Assembly: GCA_037833965.1 (NCBI GenBank)
Contig: AP031352.1
Location: forward strand, 7,234,501-7,298,500
DNA length: 64,000 nt
Direction: 5' to 3'
Origin: Marchantia polymorpha subsp. ruderalis
Taxonomy: Eukaryota > Streptophyta > Marchantiopsida > Marchantiales > Marchantiaceae
Shown here: positions 34,701 through 45,203 of the stretch, piece after piece
How the letters are laid out: each line of letters begins with the position of its first letter
Position numbering within the stretch: the stretch's first letter is position 1
Position numbers and translations under genes: made by a program
Notes under the pieces: model-generated
The model's database searches: none
Told to the model about the DNA's origin: nothing
Seen by the model: the letters and a program-made list of their open reading frames with translations, nothing else

Positions 34701-37700
34701 ATCTATCCTAGCTTCCCGATCTTGCCATTAATCTAATAACTTCACAGAAGGATTTGTCATCAAAAATTTTTATACAAACTGTATTTAGTTTAATTCAAAG
34801 GATAAACATCTGATGTCTTGATTTCATTTCAATTCATTGAATCAAACCATGTTCATACACAGTCGATGTTCATACTCGAATTCTTATTTTCCCTTTGAAA
34901 AAAATTTTAAATGCGATTCAATCTTCCATTTTGTGCCTTGTTCATGGTGATAGGCTCTGGTTTTCATGGGACGTGCCAAAAAAGCGGTTACATAAAAGGA
35001 AATGGCTTGGGACCTAGACGTCAAGTTTTGCCTGGTCAAAGAAATAAGTGATGTGGAAATAATCGCATGAAATTTGCGTGCAGAGTCGCAGGATTCACTC
35101 AATGCCGGATAATTGTTTACATGTGTCATCTTATGCAGAAAATATTTTTATCAGTTTATTTGAGATAATGTGTTGTGATACTCGCTGCCTCAGCCAAACA
35201 TGGAGGCCATCGTGTCTTATATCATCCGAGGCAAATCAGCAGAACCTCTGCAAGCTGCTTCTCTGCCTGAGATGAAGATTAACAATTTCCACAGTTTATG
35301 CAATGGATTATGCCTCAATAAGGGGAACAGTTCAGTGCCAACATGAGCAGCAGTTGTATCTACCCACGGCGGGTGTTAATTGGTCCCTCGAGGGTCACGT
35401 ATAATTGATTTTTAATGGAGCTAGCAATCCTGCTCGGCTGGATTCTGCATAGACATGCAGTGCGTGAGAAGTAGCATTAATGTCTTGATGTGCGGCAAAA
35501 GACTGGGAAAACTTGGAACATGATAAAATCTGCAAAGAAGAAGCGTACAGACTGCGTCTTCTTTTTATCCATACGAGGAGTAACTCGAGATCTGACTGCT
35601 CAGAGAGAAATCCACTTAGAGCAACAACGCTTGGCCGAGACCATTGTCATCAGGTTGGCAGGAACCGACCAGATTTTGACGAAAAAAATGTTAGCAGATG
35701 CTAGCCTATGTTTTCGAGAATGATTCAGATATATGAGCTGCTTTGGTCCAAGATATTTGTCATGTACAGCTGCAAATGAGATAAAGTCCGCTACAAAGGA
35801 TGAAGTCCGCTCTTAGAATAAATTGATGATTTTCCATGAGCTTTTCAAATGTTGAATCAACCTGCAGGATCGTCGACGATTTGGTCTGAGGCGACACGGA
35901 AAGAGACAGCAAGCCTGTCTTTTTCCGTTTCGCCTTCGACAAAATTTTCGACCGTTTCAAGCTGATGCGATTTATATCTCGTGTGCATCGCCCTTCTCGA
36001 TACATCTCTCATTCATGCCTCAAATTATAAACCGAGAAGTTCCAGCCAGATCTACATAGAGTTCTACTTCAGAGCTGAGTTGATTTCTAGATTAATGCCT
36101 TGCACGTTGTGTATTCCTACTTTGACACTTAGTCCAAACCCCTGAAGACAGAAATTGGGTAAATAGATAACTGATCATATTAGCCTTAATCGATTGCTGC
36201 AGTGACGGAAGACCTTCGGAAATATATTCACAACTGTTGGCTGGAGGTGGAAAGTTTGATTTGTTACTCTAATCGAAGGTCTTCCCTCACTGCAGGTAGG
36301 AAATGTCTAAAATGGAAAGTGCTTTGACTGTTATGCGGGCATTTATCATATTTAATCTGATCATCACATATCTAGGTTAATTCGATGATTGACATTTTCG
36401 AGAACCTCAACTGAAGAATGCTTTGAAATTTCATTCTACTATCATAATTTTGATAGTGGTGAAATCTTCTCTTGAATGTATGAAACATGGAATGGTCAGT
36501 ATGTTGTTGCTGAATTTCACTTCTTATCATCTGATTCCAATTACACAAAGTGTTAGACAAGAAGAAAAATGAGTTTTTTTTCTGTCTGACCTCTCGCGAC
36601 ACCTGTGACAAAATATGCAAGCTGAATCTGGTACACCGGTCATGTAAAAGGTCACGGGAAGGAGCCTGCTCCTTCGTGGAGATTGAATCTGTCAACTAGA
36701 ACGAAATTCATTCGAGTGCTGCCATTCGAATGTAGCCGATTCTTACTGTCGTCGACGATTGTCTGGCTGAAAGACTTCAACTTATAACAATGTTGACGTA
36801 TCCCTATATAAATCTTGGTAATCACACCAGTCACCCAAATTGAGTACCGTATCCACGTGTTGCCGAGACTCTGTCTCCGCTGGTTACCATGAAGAAGATG
36901 GTTTGTATGTTGCCGACTGCAAGGTATTGTGGCTTGGGAAAGGTCGTCTCCTAAGAACCCGCCTGAGCTCACCTATTTAGGTCGGATACTCATCTTAGGA
37001 ATGAATATCACGATACGGTAGACAATTCAAGAGCTCTAGCGATGAATTGTTCTAGAATCAAAACGTATACATCTAGTTTAGACATTTGTTGGGAGTTTTC
37101 ATCTGATTGTAAGAAAAAATTTCATATGAATAGGACTGTTGTAAGACTGGGAGAGCAGAGCAAGAGTACCTAGTGATAGTAAGAAATAATCATTACCTCA
37201 TAAGCATCGACACTCCTGGAAAACGAGATCACTGAACAAGATGCCCTGAACAGTCTTTAAATTGGAGTAAGATGTCAACTAGGTCGTTTTTCATATAGGC
37301 TTCTCACATAAGCTCTTAGGTATATTACTGACTGCAATCTATGCAGTATATCGAGTTTAGCAGTGTAAGATTAGATTATGGGCAGGGACCCTTAGTCACT
37401 ATTATATTCTGGTAGATTTTGCCAAGTTCAGCAGTTGAAGAATAAGTTGGACATCTGCTCATGTCGTCTTGATTAACTACATATCGAAGCGGAAAAGGAT
37501 TCATGTGTATTAGGCTTCGTAAAAGAAGCACGTCCAAACCATTTTAAATATTCGAAGATCAATAGCATCAACTCACGCAAAGAGCATGAATGACCTACTG
37601 CGGTTTTAAGGAAGGCTCACTTTGGTCGTGGACAAGAATACTGATGAGCAAATTACTTTCTAATCGCTATTCATATTGCAGGATTCTGATGATGAACGAT

Positions 37701-37790
37701 CTTTCACAAGCATGTAGCTGCTTAACAATTGGATTGTATTGCAGAACGCATTAGGGTCAGCACTTGATTATTGGTGATCCTCGTTTAAGA
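31740..37790. other. About 6 kb without recognisable genes
   Basis: Small frames exist on both strands but none shows a domain, signal peptide or splice-supported exon. One 22-bp-arm inverted repeat lies at 36197-36295. Homopolymer A runs at 33.2 and 33.55 kb could be retroposon tails, but no body can be assigned. Confidence 0.55.
36197..36295. repeat. 22-bp-arm hairpin with 55-nt loop
   Basis: 36197-36218 and 36274-36295 are reverse complements at 21 of 22 positions. Pairing does not extend beyond the arms. Arm length resembles a small-RNA duplex, but nothing else here shows a miRNA gene. Confidence 0.85.
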
Positions 37791-37794
37791 CCAT

Positions 37795-38345
37795 CAGTGA
37801 GCATGAATAGCAAGCAACTTGCATTGAATTCCACATGGTCTTCCCGGGTTACAGTCTTCGCGCAGCTTTAACTTGTGACTCCTTTGCAAGGATCAGACGA
37901 ATACAAACTTCAGTTCCAGAGAAATCTCATGCACGGAATTTCAGGAGGTTCTAAACTCCAATTTCATGGTGGCGAGTTTGAACTCGAATCAAATATTCAG
38001 AAATTGTGATGCGCGTTGACGGGTTTTTTTTCGGATTTGCAAGGTGACCATCCGAGTCATAGCGGTAGACAGAGAAATGGTACATCGGTTTTGCAACGAA
38101 TAACTGTCACGAAGGAAACTCATTAACTTGCAACGGGCACATACATGCAACTTGTCGTTATAGCAAGTATATAGCCGCCAGCTCGAGCTGAGAATTTGTA
38201 GCCGAGCAGGAGAATGTCATGCCAATGTCTCTAATCGATATATCAATCCGTTATTTAAGCATTGTCACGGCACATCTGTTGTGCATGGCGAGAACAGTGA
38301 GAAACGTAAGTTGCGTAATTCGAATGTGCGTTATTTAGGTGGTGC
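37795..38345 (+). repeat. Dispersed R repeat, copy at 38 kb
   Basis: Starts with 'caacttgcattgaattccac' and 'ggttacagtcttcgcgcag', also present at 43.8 kb (inverted) and 53.6 kb. It runs through 'acttgcaac', 'gagctgagaatttgtagccg' and 'gagaa.gtaagttgcgta', and fuses directly to a fragment of lipase exon 4. Confidence 0.75.
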
Positions 38346-38402
38346 AGAACTCGGGACGGAGGGAGGAGGAGGAGATTTTGCTGGACGTGGTGGAGCTGGA
38401 CG

Positions 38403-38735
38403 TAGGCAGCCGCAGCCACGAACGCGGGCGTCGCCAGTCTAATAAAAACTTTGACTCTGATAGCTCCCGCCGTATATCGGGGAAAGACTACTTCAGCTTT
38501 CCTGCAAGCCTTGGATCATATTCTCTTTCACTCGGTGAGGCTTCCGAGCGCCTTCTCCACGTCAGACTTGATAGTGCCGCCTACGGTTTGCAATCGAGAA
38601 TGGACGATGCATAATCATGTTGATGAAAGCCGCTGTATTGTGATTATAGGCCTTGGTCACGAGCGACGACGAATGGCACGACCGCAGGCTCGATGCGTTC
38701 AACTTTCCGAGGTGAGTATGGCATCAGCAGCATGC
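38403..38735 (+). pseudogene. Lipase exons 4-5 duplicate
   Basis: Exon 4 copy: [20 protein letters not shown], then GKTTSAFLQ, to a GTGAGG donor. Exon 5 copy: TSDDEWHDRRLDAFNFPR to a GTGAGT donor. Intron text between them is also conserved with 41.73-41.84 kb. The flanking exons are absent; R repeats lie on both sides. This is a DNA-level duplication of the middle of the lipase gene. Confidence 0.8.
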
Positions 38736-38829
38736 CTGACTTGACGTGAAATCGAGTATCTTCAATCTGTCCACATTGTCTCCATCAAATGGAGATATTG
38801 TGGTACGCTTCTTACAATCTTGTAGCAAG

Positions 38830-39640
38830 TCTTATAGTCCTCGTTACTGCAAGTACATACCCGCTAGCTCGAGCGGGGAATTGCAGCCGAGTAGAAGAAT
38901 GTCATGGCAATGTCTCGAGTAGATATATCAATCCGATATTTAAGCATTGTCACGAAACATCTGTTTTTCAACGGCATGGCGAGAACGGTGAGAAACGTAA
39001 GTTGCGTACTTCGAATATGGGGTACTTATCTTTTGACTTGGATTTGTCTGCAGCACAAGGAGTGCCTGCCAATGTATACTCTGGCTGAATTCTCACATGG
39101 ACCTCATCCGCTTACCGATTTTACATCCAGAAGATACCAGCACCTGAATTCACTCTGGAAGAACAAACACCCATTTCAAGTTTTCCTTAGTTCAAAATAT
39201 TTGAAATGTGATTTTTGTTTCAGAACGATGAATAATTCCAATGCAGCCGTACTTTGGACCAATTCATCTCAAACTCGCCATGGAGGATGAAGACATTTGT
39301 TTACGGCTAGTAGCTGTCAAACCGCAACGTATACTTCTTGGGCCAGATCTGGACTCGATGAAAACCGTTCGAAGAGGATATCTGACGATTCTTCTCGAGG
39401 ACAAATTTCAAATTCAGTGATTTTGCGGTTGACAGAAGGAGACGTTGGTCTGAAGCCTCGGGTGATAGCCATAAAGAGGCAAGGTAGTAATCATTCAGTA
39501 TCTTTTCAAAGGTACAGCATACATTTGCAAGTTCCATCGTTGTCTAAAGCTCAGTTTTATCAGCAAACCTTTATTTTCGCCTTTCTGCAAATCAGCTGTG
39601 TGTCGAACTCAGGAGCAAACCTATATCGTCTCCTGCCTTT
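38830..39640 (+). repeat. Dispersed R repeat upstream of the lipase gene
   Basis: 38830-39330 is the inverted counterpart of 43020-43520. Both carry 'gcatggcgagaacggtgag', 'gtatactctggctgaattc', 'gaacaaacacccatttcaag' and 'acatttgtttacggctag'. It ends about 80 bp before lipase exon 1, so it may include or replace the lipase promoter. The two frames within it are short and not conserved between copies. Confidence 0.75.
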
Positions 39641-39715
39641 TTTAAATCAATTGTGTGTCAAAATCAGCAACATCAAGTGTACGACAGTTCGTGCATCGTC
39701 GGCCAACTGAGAACA

Positions 39716-42700
39716 ATGGGGTCGAGCAATCGGCCCTTATCATCATGGCCGTCACTAGCTACTTTAATTGCTACTCTGGCTGTTGTGAGCCAAGGCGTGG
39801 AGATGCCGAAGATGGATGCGCATGCGTCGTTGACCTTCTGTGAGATTCATGTACTTCCTCGAGGATATATTTGCAAAGAGCAGGAGGTTAGTGGTCTCAT
39901 TTACTACAAGAGTCTCTGTCCGCTTTACTCATCAGTATTCTGCACCAGAATAGTGGCAAATTAACTGCAACTTTCGCTTTTGTTTTGGCATGTTTTAAGA
40001 AGCCATGACTTCATTCAGAATGTGCAATCAGAAGATAGCTGAACGTGGTTGGGTTATGTGTCATTTGTGTACACTGGCAGGTATATTCGGAGGATGGTTA
40101 CATGCTTAGTCTGCATCGGGTTATACTTCGGGGAAGCCTGGAAAAGTCTGTGTGGGAATGGCTAGAGCTGGAGCTCCGACATAATCACAAACACCAGGGG
40201 CCCTTCCCTTGGTTCAAGAAAGCACGCCCAGCTCCTGAGGCTGTACCCTCGGACACAAGTCCTAGCAGCAGGTCAGAAATTCCACCATTTCCAAGTCCTC
40301 CTCCTTCCTCCTTCTCGCCTCCAGGTGAAGGCACATATAGAGGATCATCTCCGCCGCCGTCCTCCTACTCTCCACCTGGTGGCTATGGAGGTCCGAGCCT
40401 TCCGTCCTCCTCCTCGCCTCCAAGAGAAGGAGCATATGGAGTACCATCTCCGCCATCGTTTTCCTCCTCTCCACCTGGTGGATATGGAACTCCTACTCCT
40501 TCTGCGTTCTCCCCATCAGGCGCAAGCACATATGGAGGATCGAACTCAGCTCCATCGTCCTACTCTCCCCCGGCAGCCGCTGGTTATGGGGCACCCAGTT
40601 CCACCGGTTCTAGGAACTCACCACCAAGTGCCGGTACAATAGGAGCAAGATCTCCATCTCCCACGTCCATCAACCCTCCTCCTGCCGCTGGCGGATATGG
40701 AGCACCGAGTCCTGCTAGTACGAAGCCATACTGAGGAGGATCCACGACGCCAACTTCCTACTCTTCTCCCAGTCCTCCAGAATCGAACTCGCCACCAGGT
40801 ACGGGGAATTACGGAGAGGGATCGTCAGCACCATCAACATCTGCTCTCTCCCCACCACCTGGTGGATCCGGATACGGAGGCTCACCTCCATCGTCAACGA
40901 GCTCCCCACCGACCGGGTCAGGACGATCTACTTCCAGTTCCAGTGCTGAATGTCCACGTGGCTTGTCCTCGCCGAACATTGCAAGGAGGGGACTTACTAG
41001 CAGCGATGGCCGAGAGCAACCTCGGACTCGAACCAGAACTCGACCAGAACCCGGTTCTGCTCATGCACCACGAGCTTCTCAACGGGGACACCTGGTTCAC
41101 GCACGTGGCCACGGAGAACGACACTCTCCTCCCGCTCAGGCTCGTGGACCAGGGCTTCGATGTTTGGATCGGTCACGAGCGGGCGACGCTCTGGAGCATC
41201 GGAAGCTAACTCCCAACAACTCCCAACGATGCTGTACGTGCAACACGATCCTCTCGGTCTGTTGATTTTCGCTTGGAAATTGACGGTTCGAAGCATTTGT
41301 GTGGCGTTTTTGCAAGTAATTTCTGGCTCTTGCTAATGACTGACTGGAAGGATACGACCATGCAGGCGTACTGGAACTGGACTTGGGATCAGCATGTAGA
41401 GCACGACGTTCCGAAGCTGCTGACATACATCAGCGACGAGACTGGCTCCAGAGTGCATTACGTCGGTGTCTCTCTGGTGCGTAAATGTATTCATTACGTG
41501 ATTTCCTCCCTCCCTACATGTAAGATCAACATTCGGGCTGCGAGCTCAAGCTTATTTGCCGTGACTGGTTGGATGTATGCAGAGCGCTGCAGTCGGAGCA
41601 GCCGCAGCCACGAACGCGGGCGTCGCCACTCTCATGAAAACTCTGACTCTGATAGCTCCCGCCGTCTATCGGGGAAAGACTACTTCAGAGTTACTGCAAG
41701 CCTGGGATCCTATTCTATTTCCCTCGGTGAGGCTTCCGACCGCCTTCTCCATTTCTGTTTCATAACGTCAGACTTGATAGTGCCGACAAGTGGGGATTGC
41801 AATCAAGAATCGACAATGACAGCCGCTGTATTGTGATTTCAGGCTTTTGGCACGAGCGACGACGAATGGCACGACCGCAGGCTCGGTGCGTTCAACTTTC
41901 CGAGGTGAGTATGGCATCAGCAGGCATGCTTGACTTGACGTGAAATCGACTATCTTCAATCTATCCACATCAGCAACCATGAAATGAGTTTGGTGAAGTT
42001 AGGAAAGATCGGAAGCTAATACTGATCCGTCGTGCCCCAGGGAGTTTCATCTAGATGCCATTCCATTGACCAGCCCCGCTATTCATCTGCGGTTCGCCAT
42101 CTCGGGTGACGCAACATCCCTTCTTCATTTGGTTATTCGCAGTGATTTAGATAAATGGGCCTCGTGGGATGATTCGGTTTATCGATACCCTTCTGTCGAT
42201 TGATATGTTTGTAGAATCGGATTTGAATCTGAACCGGTTTCCTTTGCTTTGTCTGCATGTACATAATAAGCCCCGAGTGCTGTCTGGGTCCGAGTGTGCT
42301 CTCGCTCGCCAAAAGGTGGGATGGAGTGACGTCGTACAAGAATCTCCAGCACCTCTATCAGGGTAAACTGGATGATCGATCTTCACTAGATTAGAAGGAA
42401 GGAAGGCAGGCAGGGCTAGATCGAGATTTCATATGGATTTGATACTTTCGGAGCGAAGTCTAGACTGACTTCTCACATCAGCGCGTGAATTGGTTGCTTG
42501 CAGGAATCTCCACGAATACATTTCAGCACTTCGACTACGGGTCCGCAGCCTTCAATGCCCTGGCATACGAGGGCAAAACCGACCCTCCGACTTACGAGCT
42601 GAAAGATATGCCCGGCGACCTGCCGATGTTAGTGGTGTACGGAGGGCAGGATTTATACTCGCCTCCCGAAGGTGTGCTCGAATTTATGAGCTTGACACAG

Positions 42701-42762
42701 TCTATGCCCTAGTCAGTGTACCTGCCTCACTACGCACATTTCGACCTATCACTAGCCTGCAC
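39716..42762 (+). pseudogene. Triacylglycerol lipase (AB-hydrolase lipase) with Pro-rich linker, decayed
   Basis: Exon 1 (39716-39886) encodes a signal-peptide-like start and CEIHVLPRGYICKEQE. It splices in phase 0 to exon 2 at 40081 (VYSEDGYMLSLHRV), together the N-terminal lipase motif. Exon 2 continues into a Ser/Pro/Gly/Tyr repeat linker (SPPGGYG type) of about 270 residues, then in another frame NPVLLMHHELLNGDTWF and FDVWIGHERATLWS. Exon 3 (41366-41476) has YWNWTWD and the nucleophile region HYVGVSL. Exon 4 is 41583-41726, exon 5 is 41843-41904, and a possible exon starts at 42041. The last exon (about 42468-42762) has FDYG, GGQD (catalytic Asp) and LPHYAHFDL (catalytic His). Breaks: TGA at 40732, a frameshift near 40950, TAA at 41207, TAG at 42710 (the paralogue has CAG), and a missing C-terminus at an R-repeat junction. 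The GxSxG second Gly is not preserved. Enzymes of this family hydrolyse acyl esters; this copy should be inactive. Confidence 0.85.
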
Positions 42763-42779
42763 CGAGCGGACATTATCAA

Positions 42780-43850
42780 TAGAACTTGCAAATGTAAGCT
42801 GTATCTTCGAAAACATACTGATTGATCTAAATCAGTATGTTTTCGAAGATACAGCTTGAACCTTTAGAGCTGTCACCCGAGGCTTCAGAGCAACGTCTCC
42901 TTCTGTCAACCGCAAAATCAACTGCTTTTGAAATTTTTCCTTAACCAGAATCGTTAGATATCCTCTCAACCGTTTTCATGAAGTCCAGATCTGGTGCAAG
43001 AAGTATACCTTGCCGTTTGACCGCTACTAGCCGTAAACAAATGTCTCTTCATCCTCCATGGCGAGCTTGAGATGGATCGGTCCAAAATACGCCTGCATTG
43101 GAATTACTAATCGTTCTAAAACATGGATAGCATTTCAAATATTTTGAACCAAGGAAATCTTGAAGTGGGTGTTTGTTCCTTCAGAGTGAATTCAGCTGCT
43201 GGAATCTCCTGGATCTAAACTCGGTTTGCGGACCGAGAACCGTGTGTGAATTCAGCCAGAGTATACATTAGAAGGCACTCCATGTCATGGAGACAAATCC
43301 AAGTCAAAGGATAAATAACGCATATTCGAATTACGCAAGTTATGTTACTCACCGTTCTCGCCATGCCGTTGCACAACAGATGTGTCGTGACAATGCTTAA
43401 ATAATGGATTGACATATTGACTCGAGACATTGCCATGACATTCTTCTGCTCGGCTACAAATTCCCAGTTCGAGCTAACGGATATATACTTGCAATAACGA
43501 CAAGTTGCAAGTAGTGCCCGTCGCAAGAAATGAGTTTTCCTCGTAACAGTTATTTGTTGCAAATCCGATGTCCCATTTCTCTCTCTACCGGTTTGACTCG
43601 GATGGTCACCTTGCAAATGCGAGCACAAACCTGTCAACACGGATCACAATATCTGAATATTTAATTCGATTTGAAACTCGCCAATTTGGAATTGGAGTTT
43701 ACAACCTAATGGAATTCTGTGCATGAGATTTCTCTGGAACTGAAGTTTGTATTTGTCTGGATCCTTGCAAAGGAGTCATAAGTTAAAGCTGCGCGAAGAC
43801 TGTAACCTGGGAAGACCGTGTGGACTTCAATGCAAGTTGCTGGCTATATG
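42780..43850 (-). repeat. Dispersed R repeat, inverted copy at 43 kb
   Basis: It is inverted relative to 37.8-38.3 and 38.8-39.6 kb and spans the content of both. Its exon-proximal end abuts the truncated 3' end of the lipase last exon, forming an inversion-type junction near 42775. Confidence 0.8.
42796..42857. repeat. Perfect 28-bp-arm hairpin at the lipase/R junction
   Basis: Arms 42796-42823 and 42830-42857 are exact reverse complements with a 6-nt loop. The arm contains 'gtatcttcgaaaacatactg'; one-arm versions of this text occur in the other R copies (30.6, 39.5, 49.1 kb). Confidence 0.95.
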
Positions 43851-44000
43851 CTCAACGATATTTAATGAAATGAGCGGATTTGGAAGGGCTCCTCCTCAGT
43901 TGTGAGGAGTGTAAGCCAGACCATTTGACCAACCCTGCATTCTCTTTGGTTTGCATCCAGATGTGGATGTTGCAAGTCAAGAGTAACGGATCGAAGCTTG
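43760..44000 (+). repeat. Repeat shared with 53440-53690 (inverted)
   Basis: Common text includes 'ctgcgcgaagactgtaacc', 'caatgcaagttgctggcta', 'caaccctgcattctctttgg'-like sequence and 'gatgttgcaagtcaagagta'. It overlaps the outer end of the R copy at 43 kb. Confidence 0.7.
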
Positions 44001-44389
44001 AAGTATTTAGATTCTTGCTATGTAACACCAGGTATTCTTTTGATTTTTTATTTCTGCTCTAAATAATATCTATGTTTAAAACTTTTATTACTGATATACA
44101 AATAATATCACAGTGTCACTTTTTGATAACTATCTCGAAGTTCATAAACATCTACTCCTGAACAGAGATGATATAAATTCTTGGTAGGAGCTTAATTTAT
44201 GGGAATTTGAAATGTACATCCATTTTAATGTGAATCTTGAGTTCCCATCATCAAATTTAATAACTTCAATATCTCTATTTTTTCAGTAGATTTAGTATCA
44301 TACTTTCTATCAGCATTACATTTTATCTCAACTCTTATTTAGAACTAAGATTATAACATAATAGTTCTAGGGGATTCATGGTGCTTCTA

Positions 44390-45180
44390 TCTTGGATGTT
44401 CAGTTTGCAGACAGGCAGCTGATTTGCAGCTTTGCGTGGAGAGACGACAAATTCATGTGGTGGGTTCTGTACAAAAATAGTCCTCATCGCTATGATGAGC
44501 CACTTTCCAACTGGCTTGTGAATGAGCAGGGTCTTCACTACAAGACCAAGGCTCTTGGTTTCTGCCTCGTTCGAGAATGGGAGAACTGGTAACCAGCGGA
44601 AAAACTCTTCAATTGGTGTTCTGCATCCAAAATTTTGGACTTCAGATTTCAAGGCTGCTACTTCTGGTGTAGATGCTCGGCGGGAATAATCTTGAGGTTC
44701 GTAGCTAAAGTAGCTTGTGGATCTAACCAGGAAACCTGAATCTTCTCACATTTGTCTTTGAACATATTTACAAGTTTTCAAGGAGGGACTACTGGCTCGA
44801 ATACCGTCTCTTTCGATTCATTTGGACTTCTTTTGTCCTGGCTGGAATTAATTTAAAAATTCCATTTTTGAATGCCAAAAATAAACTTACATCCATTAAC
44901 AAGAAGATATGAATGTGTTTACTGCTGTGAAGAAAAATATTTCTCTTGCTGATTCAATTCTGATCATAAATGAAAATTTCCAACCAGAATTGAGTTTTGC
45001 CGAAAGTTCTCCGAAAAATTGGACGGACCTTCACAATTCGTCTCTTGTGGTACATGTATCAAGCTCCTTAGAATTTCTGGAAGGTGTGCACTCAAAGAGC
45101 GTGGTAAACTCAAAGCATCCGCTCTGCTGGACAAAAGTGCATTGCATTCAAATTCGTCAAATGTACAAATGGGGATGATG
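44390..45180 (+). repeat. Left arm of large inverted duplication (S1 region)
   Basis: This arm pairs with about 49740-50470 in reverse orientation. Shared features are the S1 coding end, its 3' flank and a small conserved frame beginning MNVFTAVKK.ISLADSIL in both arms. Confidence 0.8.
44404..44592 (+). pseudogene. 5'-truncated inverted copy of the S1-like gene
   Basis: From 44404 the frame matches the C-terminal 62 residues of the S1-like gene at 50273-50875 with two substitutions visible (WWALY/WWVLY and GFSLV/GFCLV) and the same stop. The signal peptide and first half of the domain are absent. Upstream sequence is unrelated AT-rich DNA, so the duplication breakpoint is at about 44404. Homology continues past the stop to about 45130 as inverted 3' flank. 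Confidence 0.8.
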
Positions 45181-45203
45181 TGAAGCAGAAAATAGATATA
45201 CTT

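Noticed and set aside
41136-41426. Minus-strand frames opposite the lipase exons
   Set aside because: They are antisense to clear lipase motifs and have no features of their own.
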